From assembly GCA_934234035.1 (NCBI GenBank), contig CAKQHH010000002.1:71203-135202 (forward strand): a DNA stretch of 64,000 nucleotides, in the 5' to 3' direction. The stretch is from an uncultured Clostridia bacterium. GTDB lineage: Bacteria; Bacillota; Clostridia; Peptostreptococcales; Anaerovoracaceae. Of this stretch, positions 50,873 through 59,747 are shown piece after piece (positions within the stretch are counted from its first letter, which is position 1; each line of letters begins with the position of its first letter). The notes below the pieces were generated by a model, which made no database searches, had not been told where the DNA came from, and worked only from the letters and a program-made list of their open reading frames with translations. The translations under genes were made by a program, and so were the position numbers.

Positions 50873-50911
50873 GAAAATGTGTCAACCAATTTTCAAATTT
50901 TGTGATACAAT
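50873..50911 (+). promoter_or_regulatory. Nitroreductase promoter with candidate operator E
   Basis: Palindrome GAAAATGTGT-CA-ACCAATTTTC at 50873-50894 (8 of 10 arm pairs) just upstream of TACAAT (50906-50911). The -35 is poor. A half-site AATCAACCAAAT follows near 50926. Confidence 0.6.
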
Positions 50912-50963
50912 GAGTTTGCCTAATAAATCAACCAAATAAATTCAAATGAAAGGAAGTAGGATT

Positions 50964-51491
50964 ATGAGTCTGATTGAAATGATGGAAAATCGTCGCAGTG
51001 TCCGTGCGTTCAACAGCGAACCGGTTACCGACGAGGAACTCAACAAAATTCTCCAGGCTGCAATGCTTGCTCCGAACGGAAAAGGACTGAAGCCATGGTC
51101 TTTCGTCACCATTCGGGATGAAAAGACACTGAGAGATCTGGTAAACTGCCGAAAGGGCGGCGCCAAGATGCTGGAAACCGCAGCCGCTGCGATTGCGGTA
51201 TATTCCGACAGTGATGTCACCGACACCTTCATCGAGGACAGCTCCTTGGTTATGGGATGGATGCATCTGATGGCTTCCGACTTGGGACTGGGCAGCTGCT
51301 GGCTGCAGCTGAGACTCCGTCCGTCCAACGAGGAAGGCGTTTCTGCGGAAGAATTCGTAAATCGCCGCCTGGGTGCACCGGACAGTCAAAAAGTGGAAGC
51401 ACTGCTGGTCATGGGTCACATCGACGAAGCACCGACTGCACATGAGCTGCCGGAGCTGCCTTGTGATAAAGTGCATGCCGAAAGATGGTAA
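50964..51491 (+). CDS. Nitroreductase-family flavoprotein
   Basis: A 175-residue FMN-binding protein: NRRSVRAFNSEPVTDEEL at the N-terminus (phosphate-binding RRS), AAMLAPNGKGLKPWSFVTI, and a C-terminal LGLGSCWLQL and ALLVMGHIDE. The substrate is unknown; such enzymes reduce quinones, flavins or nitro compounds with NAD(P)H. The ATG at 50964 follows AAAGGAAG. The operator-like site upstream suggests expression with the allantoin genes, perhaps to help reoxidise NADH. Confidence 0.85.
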   Translation: MSLIEMMENRRSVRAFNSEPVTDEELNKILQAAMLAPNGKGLKPWSFVTIRDEKTLRDLVNCRKGGAKMLETAAAAIAVYSDSDVTDTFIEDSSLVMGWMHLMASDLGLGSCWLQLRLRPSNEEGVSAEEFVNRRLGAPDSQKVEALLVMGHIDEAPTAHELPELPCDKVHAERW

Positions 51492-51534
51492 TTTCTCCTT
51501 CGGAGTTTTTACCCGCCATTGAATTTATCAAGCC

Positions 51535-51578
51535 AAAAAATCGCCTGCCGGAACTGTGAATACGGCAAGCGATTTTTC
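51535..51578 (+). terminator. Terminator after nitroreductase
   Basis: AAAAATCGC / GCGATTTTT outer arms with TGCCG/CGGCA inside; it may serve both convergent genes. Confidence 0.8.
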
Positions 51579-51643
51579 TTTTCATGATTTAGTCTTCATA
51601 CGGGGTATCCCGGAAACCTTTTTCCTGCAGATTTCCCACCATT

Positions 51644-52594
51644 TTACAGCATTTTCCGAACCGGAGTTCCGTTCATCCATTCCGTGATGTTCTCAAAAAC
51701 CATTTCCGCGCGGCGGTCGATGGATTCTCTGGTATCAAAGCCCACATGCGGTGTGCATACCAGATTCGGAACACCCAGCAGCGGATGATCTTCCGGCAGC
51801 GGCGGATCCTTCTCAAATACATCGGTTCCCGCTTTGATTCTTCCCTCTTTCAGCGCTGCCGCCAACGCATCCGTATCCACTACCTGACCTCTGGACGTGT
51901 TGATCAGAATTCCGCCCTGCTTCATGGCACCGATTTCCTCTGCCCCAATCAGGCCGCGAGTTTCCGGTGTCAGCGGCGTGTGCACGGAGACGATATCCGC
52001 CTTCGCCATAACATCCTTCAATGACATGTACTCGATGCCCAGTTCCTTTGCCTGCGGCTTCTCGCTGCGGCTGTAACCGATCAGCTTGCATCCGAACACC
52101 TTAAAGATTTCCGCCGTTCTGCATCCAATGGCACCGGTGCCCACGATGCCCACGGTCTTGCCGGCCAGCTCGTGACCCTGCAGTCCCGCTTTGCCGCCGC
52201 CGGCCTGTACCGAAGCGTCTCCGGCAGTAATGTTTCTCAGGCAATCCAGCGTCAGTCCCACGGCCAGCTCTGCCACCGCATCGTTGCAATAACCGCCGGT
52301 GTTGGAAATCAGAACGCCCTTCTCCTTGCAGGCTTCCACATCCACGTGATCAATGCCCACGAACGCCACCGAAATCATCTTCAGATTCTCGTCTGCCCGG
52401 ATGACGTCTCCCGGCAACGGATGGTTGGCGATAATCAGCACTTCCGCATCTCCGGCTCTTTCGATCAGCTCCTGCGTATCCGTCGTCACCGTGTCATATG
52501 CGGTAAAAGTATGTCCCTCTGCAGTAAGCTTTTCCGACAATGCGGACAGCGTCTCCTGCGAAATTCCGAGGGGTTCCATGAGAACAATTTTCAT
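51644..52594 (-). CDS. D-2-hydroxyacid dehydrogenase
   Basis: A 316-residue NAD-dependent dehydrogenase. NAD fold GIVGTGAIGCRTAEIF, substrate Arg in INTSRGQVVD, catalytic Glu in VFEKDPPLPEDHPLL and catalytic His in CTPHVGFDT. It is similar to glyoxylate/hydroxypyruvate and phosphoglycerate dehydrogenases. Start at 52594 follows AGGAGG; the frame extends 41 codons further without a ribosome site. In this context a 2-oxo acid such as glyoxylate may be reduced to balance the NADH from AllD; this is inference. Confidence 0.87.
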   Translation of the reverse strand: MKIVLMEPLGISQETLSALSEKLTAEGHTFTAYDTVTTDTQELIERAGDAEVLIIANHPLPGDVIRADENLKMISVAFVGIDHVDVEACKEKGVLISNTGGYCNDAVAELAVGLTLDCLRNITAGDASVQAGGGKAGLQGHELAGKTVGIVGTGAIGCRTAEIFKVFGCKLIGYSRSEKPQAKELGIEYMSLKDVMAKADIVSVHTPLTPETRGLIGAEEIGAMKQGGILINTSRGQVVDTDALAAALKEGRIKAGTDVFEKDPPLPEDHPLLGVPNLVCTPHVGFDTRESIDRRAEMVFENITEWMNGTPVRKML

Positions 52595-52728
52595 AATCTG
52601 CCTCCTTATGCTTTCAATAAAACTAGGGTCATTATAGCACAGTTCCCCGAAAAGGTTAACCGATTGGGCCGTCCCGGACTTATTAATCCTTCTTATGCAT
52701 TTGCGGGAAAAAATCACAATCTTTTATA

Positions 52729-52766
52729 AAAAATGGGTTGACTTATTTTTAATCATTTGTTATTAT
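52729..52766 (+). promoter_or_regulatory. Plus-strand promoter with candidate operator F
   Basis: TTGACT (52738-52743), a 17-bp spacer and TATTAT (52761-52766). The -35 lies inside AAAAATGGGT-TG-ACTTATTTTT (52729-52750), 8 of 10 arm pairs. The site is also 135 bp upstream of the hydroxyacid dehydrogenase on the other strand. Confidence 0.6.
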
Positions 52767-52772
52767 AATAGC

Positions 52773-52915
52773 GAAATTAGTTGAAACTTCTCCTTTCATA
52801 CTAATGATAGAATCTCGAAGGCTTACCAGTAAAAGCCCTTCGAAACATAACCATGCGAAAGCAACCTTTCTTTTAACAGACAAAACCCGGGATGCCAGTA
52901 CATCCCGGGTTTTGT
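52773..52915 (+). ncRNA. Candidate small RNA
   Basis: About 143 bases between a good plus-strand promoter and a strong terminator, with no open frame. It contains a pyrimidine-rich single-stranded stretch ACTTCTCCTTTCATA (complementary to Shine-Dalgarno regions), a bulged hairpin TCGAAGGCTT / AAGCCCTTCGA (52815-52843) and the terminator stem. The terminator also serves the convergent response-regulator gene, so it alone does not prove an RNA. Confidence 0.4.
52881..52914. terminator. Bidirectional terminator
   Basis: 14-bp perfect stem CAAAACCCGGGATG / CATCCCGGGTTTTG around CCAGTA, 21 bases past the response-regulator stop. Confidence 0.88.
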
Positions 52916-52934
52916 CGTCGTCATAAACCAATTG

Positions 52935-53648
52935 CTACCGTTCCAGCCGGTCCTTCAATTCTTTCACCTTCTCTCGGGATACCGAGAGCACGTTCTCCGG
53001 ATACCCTTCCATTCGCAGCGCCACGCTATTTTTGCTCCATAAGAACAGTTCTTGAATCCGATCCACGTTCACCAGATAGCTCTTGTGAATGCGAAAAAAT
53101 TCGGAAAGCTTCTTCTCATACTGCCCAATGGTCTGATGGGCTTCCAGTACCTGTTTGGCCGTATACACTCGGCAGCCCCGGTTGTATGTCTCGATATATA
53201 CCACATCTTCCACATTGATATAGACAGTACGATCTGCACAGGCCACGGAAATACGCTTGGGCTGCAATTCCGTTTCCTCTTCGTCAGCAAGATTTCGTTC
53301 CCTGCATTTTCGTACCACCCGCTCAATTCGTTCCGGCTCAAAAGGCTTCATCACATAGTCGTCCACTTCCAGATTAAAAGCTTGAACCGCGTATTCCGAA
53401 TACGCCGTCACGAAGCAAATCATCATTTCCGGCTGCAGCTTCTGAAGCGCCGGCACCAAACTTGTGCTGTTCATATCCCCCAAGTTGATATCCAGAAAAA
53501 GAAGATCCAGCGGTTCCTCCGTAACCATCCGAATAGCCTCCGTACCGGAATTCCCTTCCAAAATCTCCAGCTCCGGGTTCATATCTTCCAGCTGAAACCG
53601 AAGTTCGCTCCGGGCCGGACGTTCATCATCAATAATTCCGATTCTCAT
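52935..53648 (-). CDS. LytTR-type response regulator
   Basis: A 237-residue regulator: receiver domain (1-120) with acidic DDE at residues 7-9, phosphorylation Asp at residue 53 (LFLDINLGDM) and Lys in DYVMKPFEPE; LytTR DNA-binding domain about 135-237 (VYIETYNRGCRVYTAKQVLEAH; FFRIHKSYLVNVDRI). LytTR domains bind imperfect direct repeats. It overlaps the kinase gene by 20 bases and is translated with it. Confidence 0.93.
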   Translation of the reverse strand: MRIGIIDDERPARSELRFQLEDMNPELEILEGNSGTEAIRMVTEEPLDLLFLDINLGDMNSTSLVPALQKLQPEMMICFVTAYSEYAVQAFNLEVDDYVMKPFEPERIERVVRKCRERNLADEEETELQPKRISVACADRTVYINVEDVVYIETYNRGCRVYTAKQVLEAHQTIGQYEKKLSEFFRIHKSYLVNVDRIQELFLWSKNSVALRMEGYPENVLSVSREKVKELKDRLER

Positions 53649-55353
53649 AACTATTCCTCATTTCTTCCCGGGAAAACGGAAAACGCAGCGTCACGCGACT
53701 TCCCTTCTCACTGCTTTCAATTAGGAGTCCGTAATCCGCTCCGTAAATGCTGATCAGACGGTGATTCACATTGTCCAGACCGATATGATCTCCCGGATCC
53801 CGATGCGCCCGAATCCGCTGAAGCACATCCTCCGGAAACCCTTTTCCGTGATCTTCCACCGTCACTTCCATGCCCTCTGCATTATCTTGAGACGTGATGC
53901 CCACATAGCGCACCCCATCCCTGCCGATTCCGTACCGCACCGCATTCTCCACGATGGGCTGCAGAATCAGCACCGGCACCTCAATGTCCTTGCGGTGATC
54001 CAATTCAATTTCCACCTGCAGCTTCTCCTCAAAGCGCGCCGATTCAATTCGCAGGTAATCCCGCACGTGCTCCAACTCTCCGGAGAACGGCACGAAATAG
54101 GTGTCCGCATTCAAATTGTACCGGAAAAAAGAAGCCAACACCCGCATCAGTTTCCGAGCTTTCTCCGAATCTTCCCGGCATACAAAGGAAATCGTGTTCA
54201 GCGCATTAAAGAGAAAATGCGGGTTCACCTGGAACTGGAGTGCTTTGAACTCCGCCTGATTCCGAAGCTGCTGCTGCAGTTTCAGCTCACGGGCAGAAAG
54301 GCGGAATCCAATCATCATCTCCAGAATCCGGAGAAATTCCATATCAATGGTATTCTGATACCACTTTCGCTTGACCCAGATAACCAGGCTTCCCCGGGTT
54401 TCATCCAATACGGTCAACGGAATGGCGGCGGAATAATTCTCCTGAAGCACCTTTCTCCACACCGTATTGTCCCCATAGGGTTCATACATCCGAAACAGGG
54501 TCCCGGACTCCATGCAGTCCACCGCGATTCGCGGAAGTGCATCCGGGAACTTCTCCGGAAATCCGGACTCGTGATGCTCCCAAACTTTTATTTTATTGCG
54601 GTCCGTAATCATCACTCCGCTGTATCCGAAAGTATCCAGCATGGCGGACGCGAACTCCCGCAGCTTCTCCGTATTGTCCAGACCCGCGTCGAAAAGCGGC
54701 ACCAGTTTTTCCGCGGCCTCGGCGAATCTCCGAAGCTGATTGCTGGTCTCCGCATCCTGCCTTAGGAACACGTAATTGAAATTGGCAATGAAAAGAACCA
54801 GACCAATCGAATTGATTAAAATCATCGGAACGGCAATTCCCATAATCGCGTTCACCGCGACTTTGAGGGAAACGGTAAGCCGTATCAGGGAGAAAATCTC
54901 AAACACCTCCGCAAAAGCGCCCAGCAGCACCATATCCTTGTATTTCCAGTGTCCTCGCTGGAAGTACGGATAGAATCCGGCCCCCAGAAGGCCGCAGCAC
55001 ACCGTAGAGAACGCCATGGAACGAGCCAAGGATGCCGGGAAGGTGTAGAAGAAGACGAAAATGCCTCCCAGTATGGATGCGAAAAATCCGGTCACCGGTC
55101 CCCCCAGCAAACCGGCCGCCATGGTTCCGATCATCCGGGTATTGAGGCTGTATGAAGTTGTTTTTATCTCCATCAAAGTGGATACGACGATGATGGCAAA
55201 AAACACGATGGACAGGTTGAAATCCTCCCTCAGGCTTCGGTGTTCCCGCTGGATGCTCCGCTGAAACGCCGGCACGTGGGAAAGGATGTTGGCGATAATC
55301 ACCAGCACCGCAATATTGACAATCAGCGAATACACCATCATCCGCATTTCCAT
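53629..55353 (-). CDS. LytS-type sensor histidine kinase
   Basis: A 574-residue kinase. Residues 1-195 hold six hydrophobic stretches of the 5TM-LYT sensor type, residues about 205-345 a GAF-like domain, then the His_kinase domain with the phosphoacceptor H379 (QFQVNPHFLFNALNTISF) and the ATPase domain with LQPIVENAVRYG and DHGKGFP. LytS-like kinases of Firmicutes often sense small metabolites such as pyruvate and induce a neighbouring transporter. The SLC1 symporter immediately upstream is the likely target. Confidence 0.92.
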   Translation of the reverse strand: MEMRMMVYSLIVNIAVLVIIANILSHVPAFQRSIQREHRSLREDFNLSIVFFAIIVVSTLMEIKTTSYSLNTRMIGTMAAGLLGGPVTGFFASILGGIFVFFYTFPASLARSMAFSTVCCGLLGAGFYPYFQRGHWKYKDMVLLGAFAEVFEIFSLIRLTVSLKVAVNAIMGIAVPMILINSIGLVLFIANFNYVFLRQDAETSNQLRRFAEAAEKLVPLFDAGLDNTEKLREFASAMLDTFGYSGVMITDRNKIKVWEHHESGFPEKFPDALPRIAVDCMESGTLFRMYEPYGDNTVWRKVLQENYSAAIPLTVLDETRGSLVIWVKRKWYQNTIDMEFLRILEMMIGFRLSARELKLQQQLRNQAEFKALQFQVNPHFLFNALNTISFVCREDSEKARKLMRVLASFFRYNLNADTYFVPFSGELEHVRDYLRIESARFEEKLQVEIELDHRKDIEVPVLILQPIVENAVRYGIGRDGVRYVGITSQDNAEGMEVTVEDHGKGFPEDVLQRIRAHRDPGDHIGLDNVNHRLISIYGADYGLLIESSEKGSRVTLRFPFSREEMRNSYENRNY

Positions 55354-55418
55354 ATCTCATTCTCCTTCTATCGACTGTTATCTTAAAGTGTATCATCTCT
55401 GTTTATTTCACACAAGGC

Positions 55419-55447
55419 AAAAACCCGACGCAAGTGCATCGGGTTTT
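55419..55447 (-). terminator. Terminator after SLC1 symporter
   Basis: AAAACCCGA / TCGGGTTTT stem between the symporter stop (55492) and the kinase start, with T-run on the minus strand; so the kinase operon needs its own promoter. Confidence 0.8.
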
Positions 55448-55491
55448 CGGCTGAAGATTTATGTATGATTTTTCTCAAAAGAGTTTGAGCA

Positions 55492-56736
55492 TTAGTAAGT
55501 AACGACTTTCTTGTCGTCGAATACATCGTGATCCAGCTCGCCGATTTTGCTGGCAACCAGCATTCCAACCATAACGTCCACGTCTACGTTCATCAGGGTA
55601 CGGAACATTCCGGCAAACCAGTCGATTCCGATGAGAACGGCGATGCTTTCCAGCGGCAGTCCCAGGGAGGATGCCAGGAAGGTGTAGACGATTACCGAAC
55701 CACCCGGAACGGAAATGGTTCCCAGGCACATCAGGCAGGACAGCAGAATGGCCATTCCCATCTGCGTTGCGGTCATGTGGATTCCGGTGGACTGTGCCAT
55801 GAAGAAGATGGCGGAAACGTAGCACATTGCCGCGCCGCAGCTGTTCATGGACATGGTGATTGGACCGGTAAAGTCTGCCACTTTGCGGCTCACGCCGAAC
55901 TTGGTGACTTCGTCTTCAATCTTGGTTGGCAGACAGATTGCACCGGAAGTCGTGGTTACGGCCATGATGGACATCTTTGCAAACTTCTTCGGCATTTTAG
56001 CAATATTGCACTTGGTCAGCGCAGCAGTCAGCGGTGTGTACAGCAGGAACTGAATTGCATCGCCAATCAACAGCAATCCCAGGAACTTCAGCATCGGCAC
56101 GATAACCGAGAAACCGGTCGAACCGGCCACGTTTGCCAGCAGGCAGAAGATACCGATCGGAGCCACGTTCATCACGATTTTGATGATATTGGTGATGGTT
56201 CCGTTCAGACCGACAATCCAGTCCACAACAACCTTGTTGCCGCTCTCTCTTGCGTATGCACCCATTGCCACGCCGAAGAACAGCGCAAATACGATGCACG
56301 GTACCATGGATCCTTCGGACATCGCCTGAATTACATTGGTCGGCACGAAGTTCAGAATGGTTTCCTGCAGCGAGGTGGATTCCACGCTCTGCTTTGCCAC
56401 ATCGGCCGCACCGGCAAGGCTGACACCGATTCCCGGCTTAATCAGCAGGGACAGTCCCACACCCAGTCCGGCAGATACGATGGTGAAGATGATAATCCAC
56501 TTAAAGGTGTGGAATCCCATCTTTCCCACATCCTGACCGTCACCGCTGCCTACCGCACCGGCTACCGCGGTCATTACCAGGATGACAACCGACATCTGAA
56601 TCAGTCTCAGGAAAATGTCCCCGATGAACTTCAGGTTTGCCGCCCACGGTCCCACCAGGGCACCGAAGATGATACCGGCAACAGTTGCAATTAGAATCTG
56701 CGTTGTTAAGGATACTTTGAATTTTTTCTTTTCCAT
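55492..56736 (-). CDS. Dicarboxylate/amino acid:cation symporter (SLC1 family)
   Basis: A 414-residue protein of the glutamate-transporter fold: eight helices plus two re-entrant hairpins. HP1 is the serine-rich TTTSGAICLPTKIEDEV, helix 7 has MNSCGAAMCYVSAIF in place of the usual NMDGTALY, and HP2 is GTISVPGGSVIVYTF. Members carry glutamate, aspartate, serine/threonine, cystine or dicarboxylates with Na+ or H+. The altered helix-7 motif argues against a plain glutamate carrier. It lies between the two-component system and a cysteine-degrading gene. Confidence 0.88.
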   Translation of the reverse strand: MEKKKFKVSLTTQILIATVAGIIFGALVGPWAANLKFIGDIFLRLIQMSVVILVMTAVAGAVGSGDGQDVGKMGFHTFKWIIIFTIVSAGLGVGLSLLIKPGIGVSLAGAADVAKQSVESTSLQETILNFVPTNVIQAMSEGSMVPCIVFALFFGVAMGAYARESGNKVVVDWIVGLNGTITNIIKIVMNVAPIGIFCLLANVAGSTGFSVIVPMLKFLGLLLIGDAIQFLLYTPLTAALTKCNIAKMPKKFAKMSIMAVTTTSGAICLPTKIEDEVTKFGVSRKVADFTGPITMSMNSCGAAMCYVSAIFFMAQSTGIHMTATQMGMAILLSCLMCLGTISVPGGSVIVYTFLASSLGLPLESIAVLIGIDWFAGMFRTLMNVDVDVMVGMLVASKIGELDHDVFDDKKVVTY

Positions 56737-56865
56737 AACAAAACTCCTTATAATTGTTCTTGAAATTATAGCTTTCTTATAGCCGCACTATACCATACAA
56801 GCCGCTAAATTCAACGAATTCTGCACGAACGGTGGCATAATCCGCTTAAACGGTAACCGCCCCCA

Positions 56866-56895
56866 TAAAAACACCCGGGACGCATTCGTCCCGGG
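56866..56895 (-). terminator. Terminator of the ABC-cyuA operon
   Basis: CCCGGGACG / CGTCCCGGG stem followed by TGTTTTT on the minus strand, 37 bases past the cyuA stop. Confidence 0.85.
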
Positions 56896-56931
56896 GTTCG
56901 TTCTGCAATCGCGCGCATACATTCTCACAGC

Positions 56932-58227
56932 TTATTTTTCGCTCATAATCTCCACGATGGTCTTCTCGGTGCCCACCATTCCCGGCGACGCAATCCGCCC
57001 CATGTTTCTCATGGTTTCCTCCGGCGTCTTCCCGTTAATTCCGTGGATGTCCTCAATGGAAATGCCGGCCATTGCCAGATCTGCCGACCGGAATGCCGCA
57101 TCGCAAGCCGCAATTCCCTTCATAGCGCACCCATGATTTCCGCCGTCACAGATCATTCCGGTAATGCTGGACGCCATATTCCGAAGGCATTTGTCCATTT
57201 CCGACGCGCCGCCTCCGTTCATAAAAACAAGTCCGCAGGCCATCCCGCTTCCGGCTGCAATCGCACAGCCGCAGAATGCGGAAAGTCGTCCGGAATATTC
57301 TTTGATGTACATGCAAATCAAATAGCTCAGCGCCGTCGCCCGGCACAGCTCGGTCTCCGAAAGACCCCGAATCTTTGCCACCCCGTACAGCGGCATGGTG
57401 GCGATGATTCCGTGAGCACCGGATCCGGTGATGCTCATGGCCGGTGCATCCAATCCGATTACTCGAGATTCAATGGCACCGTTGCACAGCAGGGATGCCG
57501 TCGCCAACTCGTTCTCCGAGAAGAGCGCATCCCCGTTAGCTTTCAATAAATAATGGAGGTACGGCGTCCGGTCACTGTCCAACCCCTTTCGGAACAGCTC
57601 CATATTCATGGCAAAAGCATCCCGAATGAATGCAATCTCTTCCGCCGGAACGGTTTCTGCGTATTCCAGCATCTCCCGGAGGGTATGCCGGTGAATCAGC
57701 GGAACCTCTTCCCCTTCGGTTTCCTCCGGTGCCTCGGAATCCTCTGCACAATGATTTTCTTTTTGGCCAAAAACCACCTCTCCGTTCACCTCCACCCACA
57801 AGATGTTGGTGTGAGAATCTCGAATCTTCACCGTGGCCGTGCCGGATTCCGTCTGAACCGTGGCTTCGATGTGGATTCGGCTGGAAATTTCGGACATTTC
57901 CGCATGTACCCGATTCTGTGCCACCAAATCCTCTGCCTTCCGGTTGTCTTCTTCCGTCACATCCCGTAAGCTCTCCAGCCCCAGCTCCGGCTTTCCGGCC
58001 ACCGCTCCCAGGGCCGCCGCATACAGGTTCCCGTAATGGCTGCTGTTGGGGATTCCGCAGGTGAAGGCGTTTTTGTACATGCCGCTGTTCATCCGAAGGG
58101 TGACCTCCCGGATGCCGCCGGTAAGATAGGATGCCGCCGTGGATACGGCGAACGCAATGGCCCCCGGCTCCGTTACGCCCAGCGCCGGCTTCATGTCGTT
58201 TCGAATCAATTCAGTGAATGGATGCAT
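56932..58227 (-). CDS. cyuA: L-cysteine desulfidase-family protein (UPF0597/CyuA)
   Basis: A 431-residue protein of the UPF0597 family, related to the Fe-S serine dehydratase alpha domain. Marks: KPALGVTEPGAIAFAVS, MNSGMYKNAFTCGIPN, GSGAHGIIATMP, SAFCGCAIAAGSGMACG and CDGGNHGCAMKG, with the cysteines expected to hold a [4Fe-4S] cluster. Family members split L-cysteine into pyruvate, H2S and NH3 under anaerobic conditions. It is the last gene of an operon with a polar amino-acid ABC transporter, 36 bp behind the ATPase, so the imported amino acid is probably cysteine, or serine. Confidence 0.88.
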   Translation of the reverse strand: MHPFTELIRNDMKPALGVTEPGAIAFAVSTAASYLTGGIREVTLRMNSGMYKNAFTCGIPNSSHYGNLYAAALGAVAGKPELGLESLRDVTEEDNRKAEDLVAQNRVHAEMSEISSRIHIEATVQTESGTATVKIRDSHTNILWVEVNGEVVFGQKENHCAEDSEAPEETEGEEVPLIHRHTLREMLEYAETVPAEEIAFIRDAFAMNMELFRKGLDSDRTPYLHYLLKANGDALFSENELATASLLCNGAIESRVIGLDAPAMSITGSGAHGIIATMPLYGVAKIRGLSETELCRATALSYLICMYIKEYSGRLSAFCGCAIAAGSGMACGLVFMNGGGASEMDKCLRNMASSITGMICDGGNHGCAMKGIAACDAAFRSADLAMAGISIEDIHGINGKTPEETMRNMGRIASPGMVGTEKTIVEIMSEK

Positions 58228-58263
58228 AACATATACCTCCTTGATGAGCTCTGTATTATGTCC

Positions 58264-58986
58264 TTATAATACCATACTCAAGAAAGTCTGTGTTCTCTCA
58301 TTCTGCGGATTTCCAAATATTTCTTCCGGCGTTCCCTGCTCCAGAATCACGCCTCCATCGATGAACAGCACGCGGTCCGCCACCTCTCTGGCAAATCCCA
58401 TCTCGTGGGTAACGATAACCATGGTCATGCCGTCTTCCGCCAGCTGCTTCATAACCGCCAGTACTTCGCCTACCATTTCCGGGTCCAGCGCGGAAGTCGG
58501 CTCATCGAACAGCATGATTTCCGGCTTCATCGCCAGTGCCCGAGCAATGGCCACACGCTGCTTCTGTCCGCCGGAAAGGGAAGACGGATAGGCTTCCGCT
58601 TTGTCCAGCAGCCCCACCACATCCAGAAGACGGCGGGCTTCCGCTTCCGCTTCGCTCCGATCCTGACCTTTTACCTTAATCGGGGCCATCGTGATGTTGT
58701 CCAGCACGCTCATATGCGGGAAGAGATTGAAATTCTGGAATACCATGCCCAGCTTCTCCCGGATTTTGTCGATATCCCGATCCGGTGCATTGATTTTCTC
58801 GCCATCCAGAATCACCTCGCCGGATGTGGGCTGCTCCAGAAGATTGAGACAGCGAAGAAACGTACTTTTACCGGAACCGGAAGGTCCGATGATGCAGACC
58901 ACTTCACCCTCATTGATTGTTTCGTTAATCCCCCGCAGCACGTGGTTTTTCCCGAAGGATTTTTCAAGATTCTTAACCTCGATCAC
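58264..58986 (-). CDS. Polar amino-acid ABC transporter ATPase
   Basis: A 240-residue ATPase of the GlnQ/TcyC type: Walker [11 protein letters not shown]-loop [17 protein letters not shown], signature LSGGQKQR, Walker [21 protein letters not shown] and [11 protein letters not shown]. It overlaps the permease gene by 14 bases. Confidence 0.94.
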   Translation of the reverse strand: MIEVKNLEKSFGKNHVLRGINETINEGEVVCIIGPSGSGKSTFLRCLNLLEQPTSGEVILDGEKINAPDRDIDKIREKLGMVFQNFNLFPHMSVLDNITMAPIKVKGQDRSEAEAEARRLLDVVGLLDKAEAYPSSLSGGQKQRVAIARALAMKPEIMLFDEPTSALDPEMVGEVLAVMKQLAEDGMTMVIVTHEMGFAREVADRVLFIDGGVILEQGTPEEIFGNPQNERTQTFLSMVL

Positions 58987-59647
58987 TTTGTGCCAGCCTC
59001 CTCTCTACATACGATACCAGTCTCGCCAACGTCAGCGTCATAATTAAATAGATTACAGCCACTCCGATATACGCCTGGAATGACATGAAGCTGGAGGACG
59101 CCCACAGCGTTCCCCGCCGTGTCACCTCCACAATGCCTACCACCGACAAAATCGACGTTTCCTTAATCAGGGCGATAAATTCGTTGCCCATGGCCGGAAC
59201 GATGATCTTGAAAGCCTGTGGGACGATGACGTACCGCATGGTCATACGGCTGCTCATGCCCAGAGAGCGAGCGGCCTCCGTCTGACCGATATCCACCGCC
59301 TGCAATCCGCTTCGGATGATTTCTGCCATATACGCGGAACTGTTAATTCCGCAGGCGATGAAACCAACGATGATAAAATGGGTCCAATTGAACTGAATTC
59401 CAAAGTTGGATTTCAGCAGTTGCGGTAAGCCGTATGCCAGAATGAGCACCTGCACCATCAGCGGGGTGCCTCTCAGCACGTCCACGTAGACCGTTGCAAT
59501 TCCCCGCAAAATTCGATGTTTGGACATTTTTGCAATAGCGACAAAAAGACCGATAACCAATCCGGCCAGCACCGCTACCAATGAAATGATCAATGTGGTC
59601 GGCACGCCCTGGGCCGCGACCGCAATTCCGTGTAAATAATCTGCCAA
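58973..59647 (-). CDS. Polar amino-acid ABC transporter permease
   Basis: A 224-residue permease of the HisMQ type with about five helices; the [11 protein letters not shown] start, [15 protein letters not shown], the EAARSLGMS coupling loop and [23 protein letters not shown] are standard. I choose the TTG at 59647 because AGGAGG lies seven bases before it and the resulting length fits the family; the frame continues 23 codons upstream without a ribosome site. Confidence 0.9.
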   Translation of the reverse strand: MADYLHGIAVAAQGVPTTLIISLVAVLAGLVIGLFVAIAKMSKHRILRGIATVYVDVLRGTPLMVQVLILAYGLPQLLKSNFGIQFNWTHFIIVGFIACGINSSAYMAEIIRSGLQAVDIGQTEAARSLGMSSRMTMRYVIVPQAFKIIVPAMGNEFIALIKETSILSVVGIVEVTRRGTLWASSSFMSFQAYIGVAVIYLIMTLTLARLVSYVERRLAQSDRG

Positions 59648-59747
59648 AATAATTCCTCCTGAACAGAAATTGACCTCTGCCCCGAATGGTTCTTCGGGCC
59701 AGAAGGCCAATTGCAATTTTTCAAAATTCGAGTGCTTTGTTCATCGA

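Noticed and set aside
51592-51643. Gene in the gap between nitroreductase terminator and dehydrogenase
   Set aside because: Too short and without a start; nothing supportable.
52749-52931. 60-residue minus-strand frame over the candidate sRNA
   Set aside because: It runs through a strong terminator and promoter elements and has no ribosome site.
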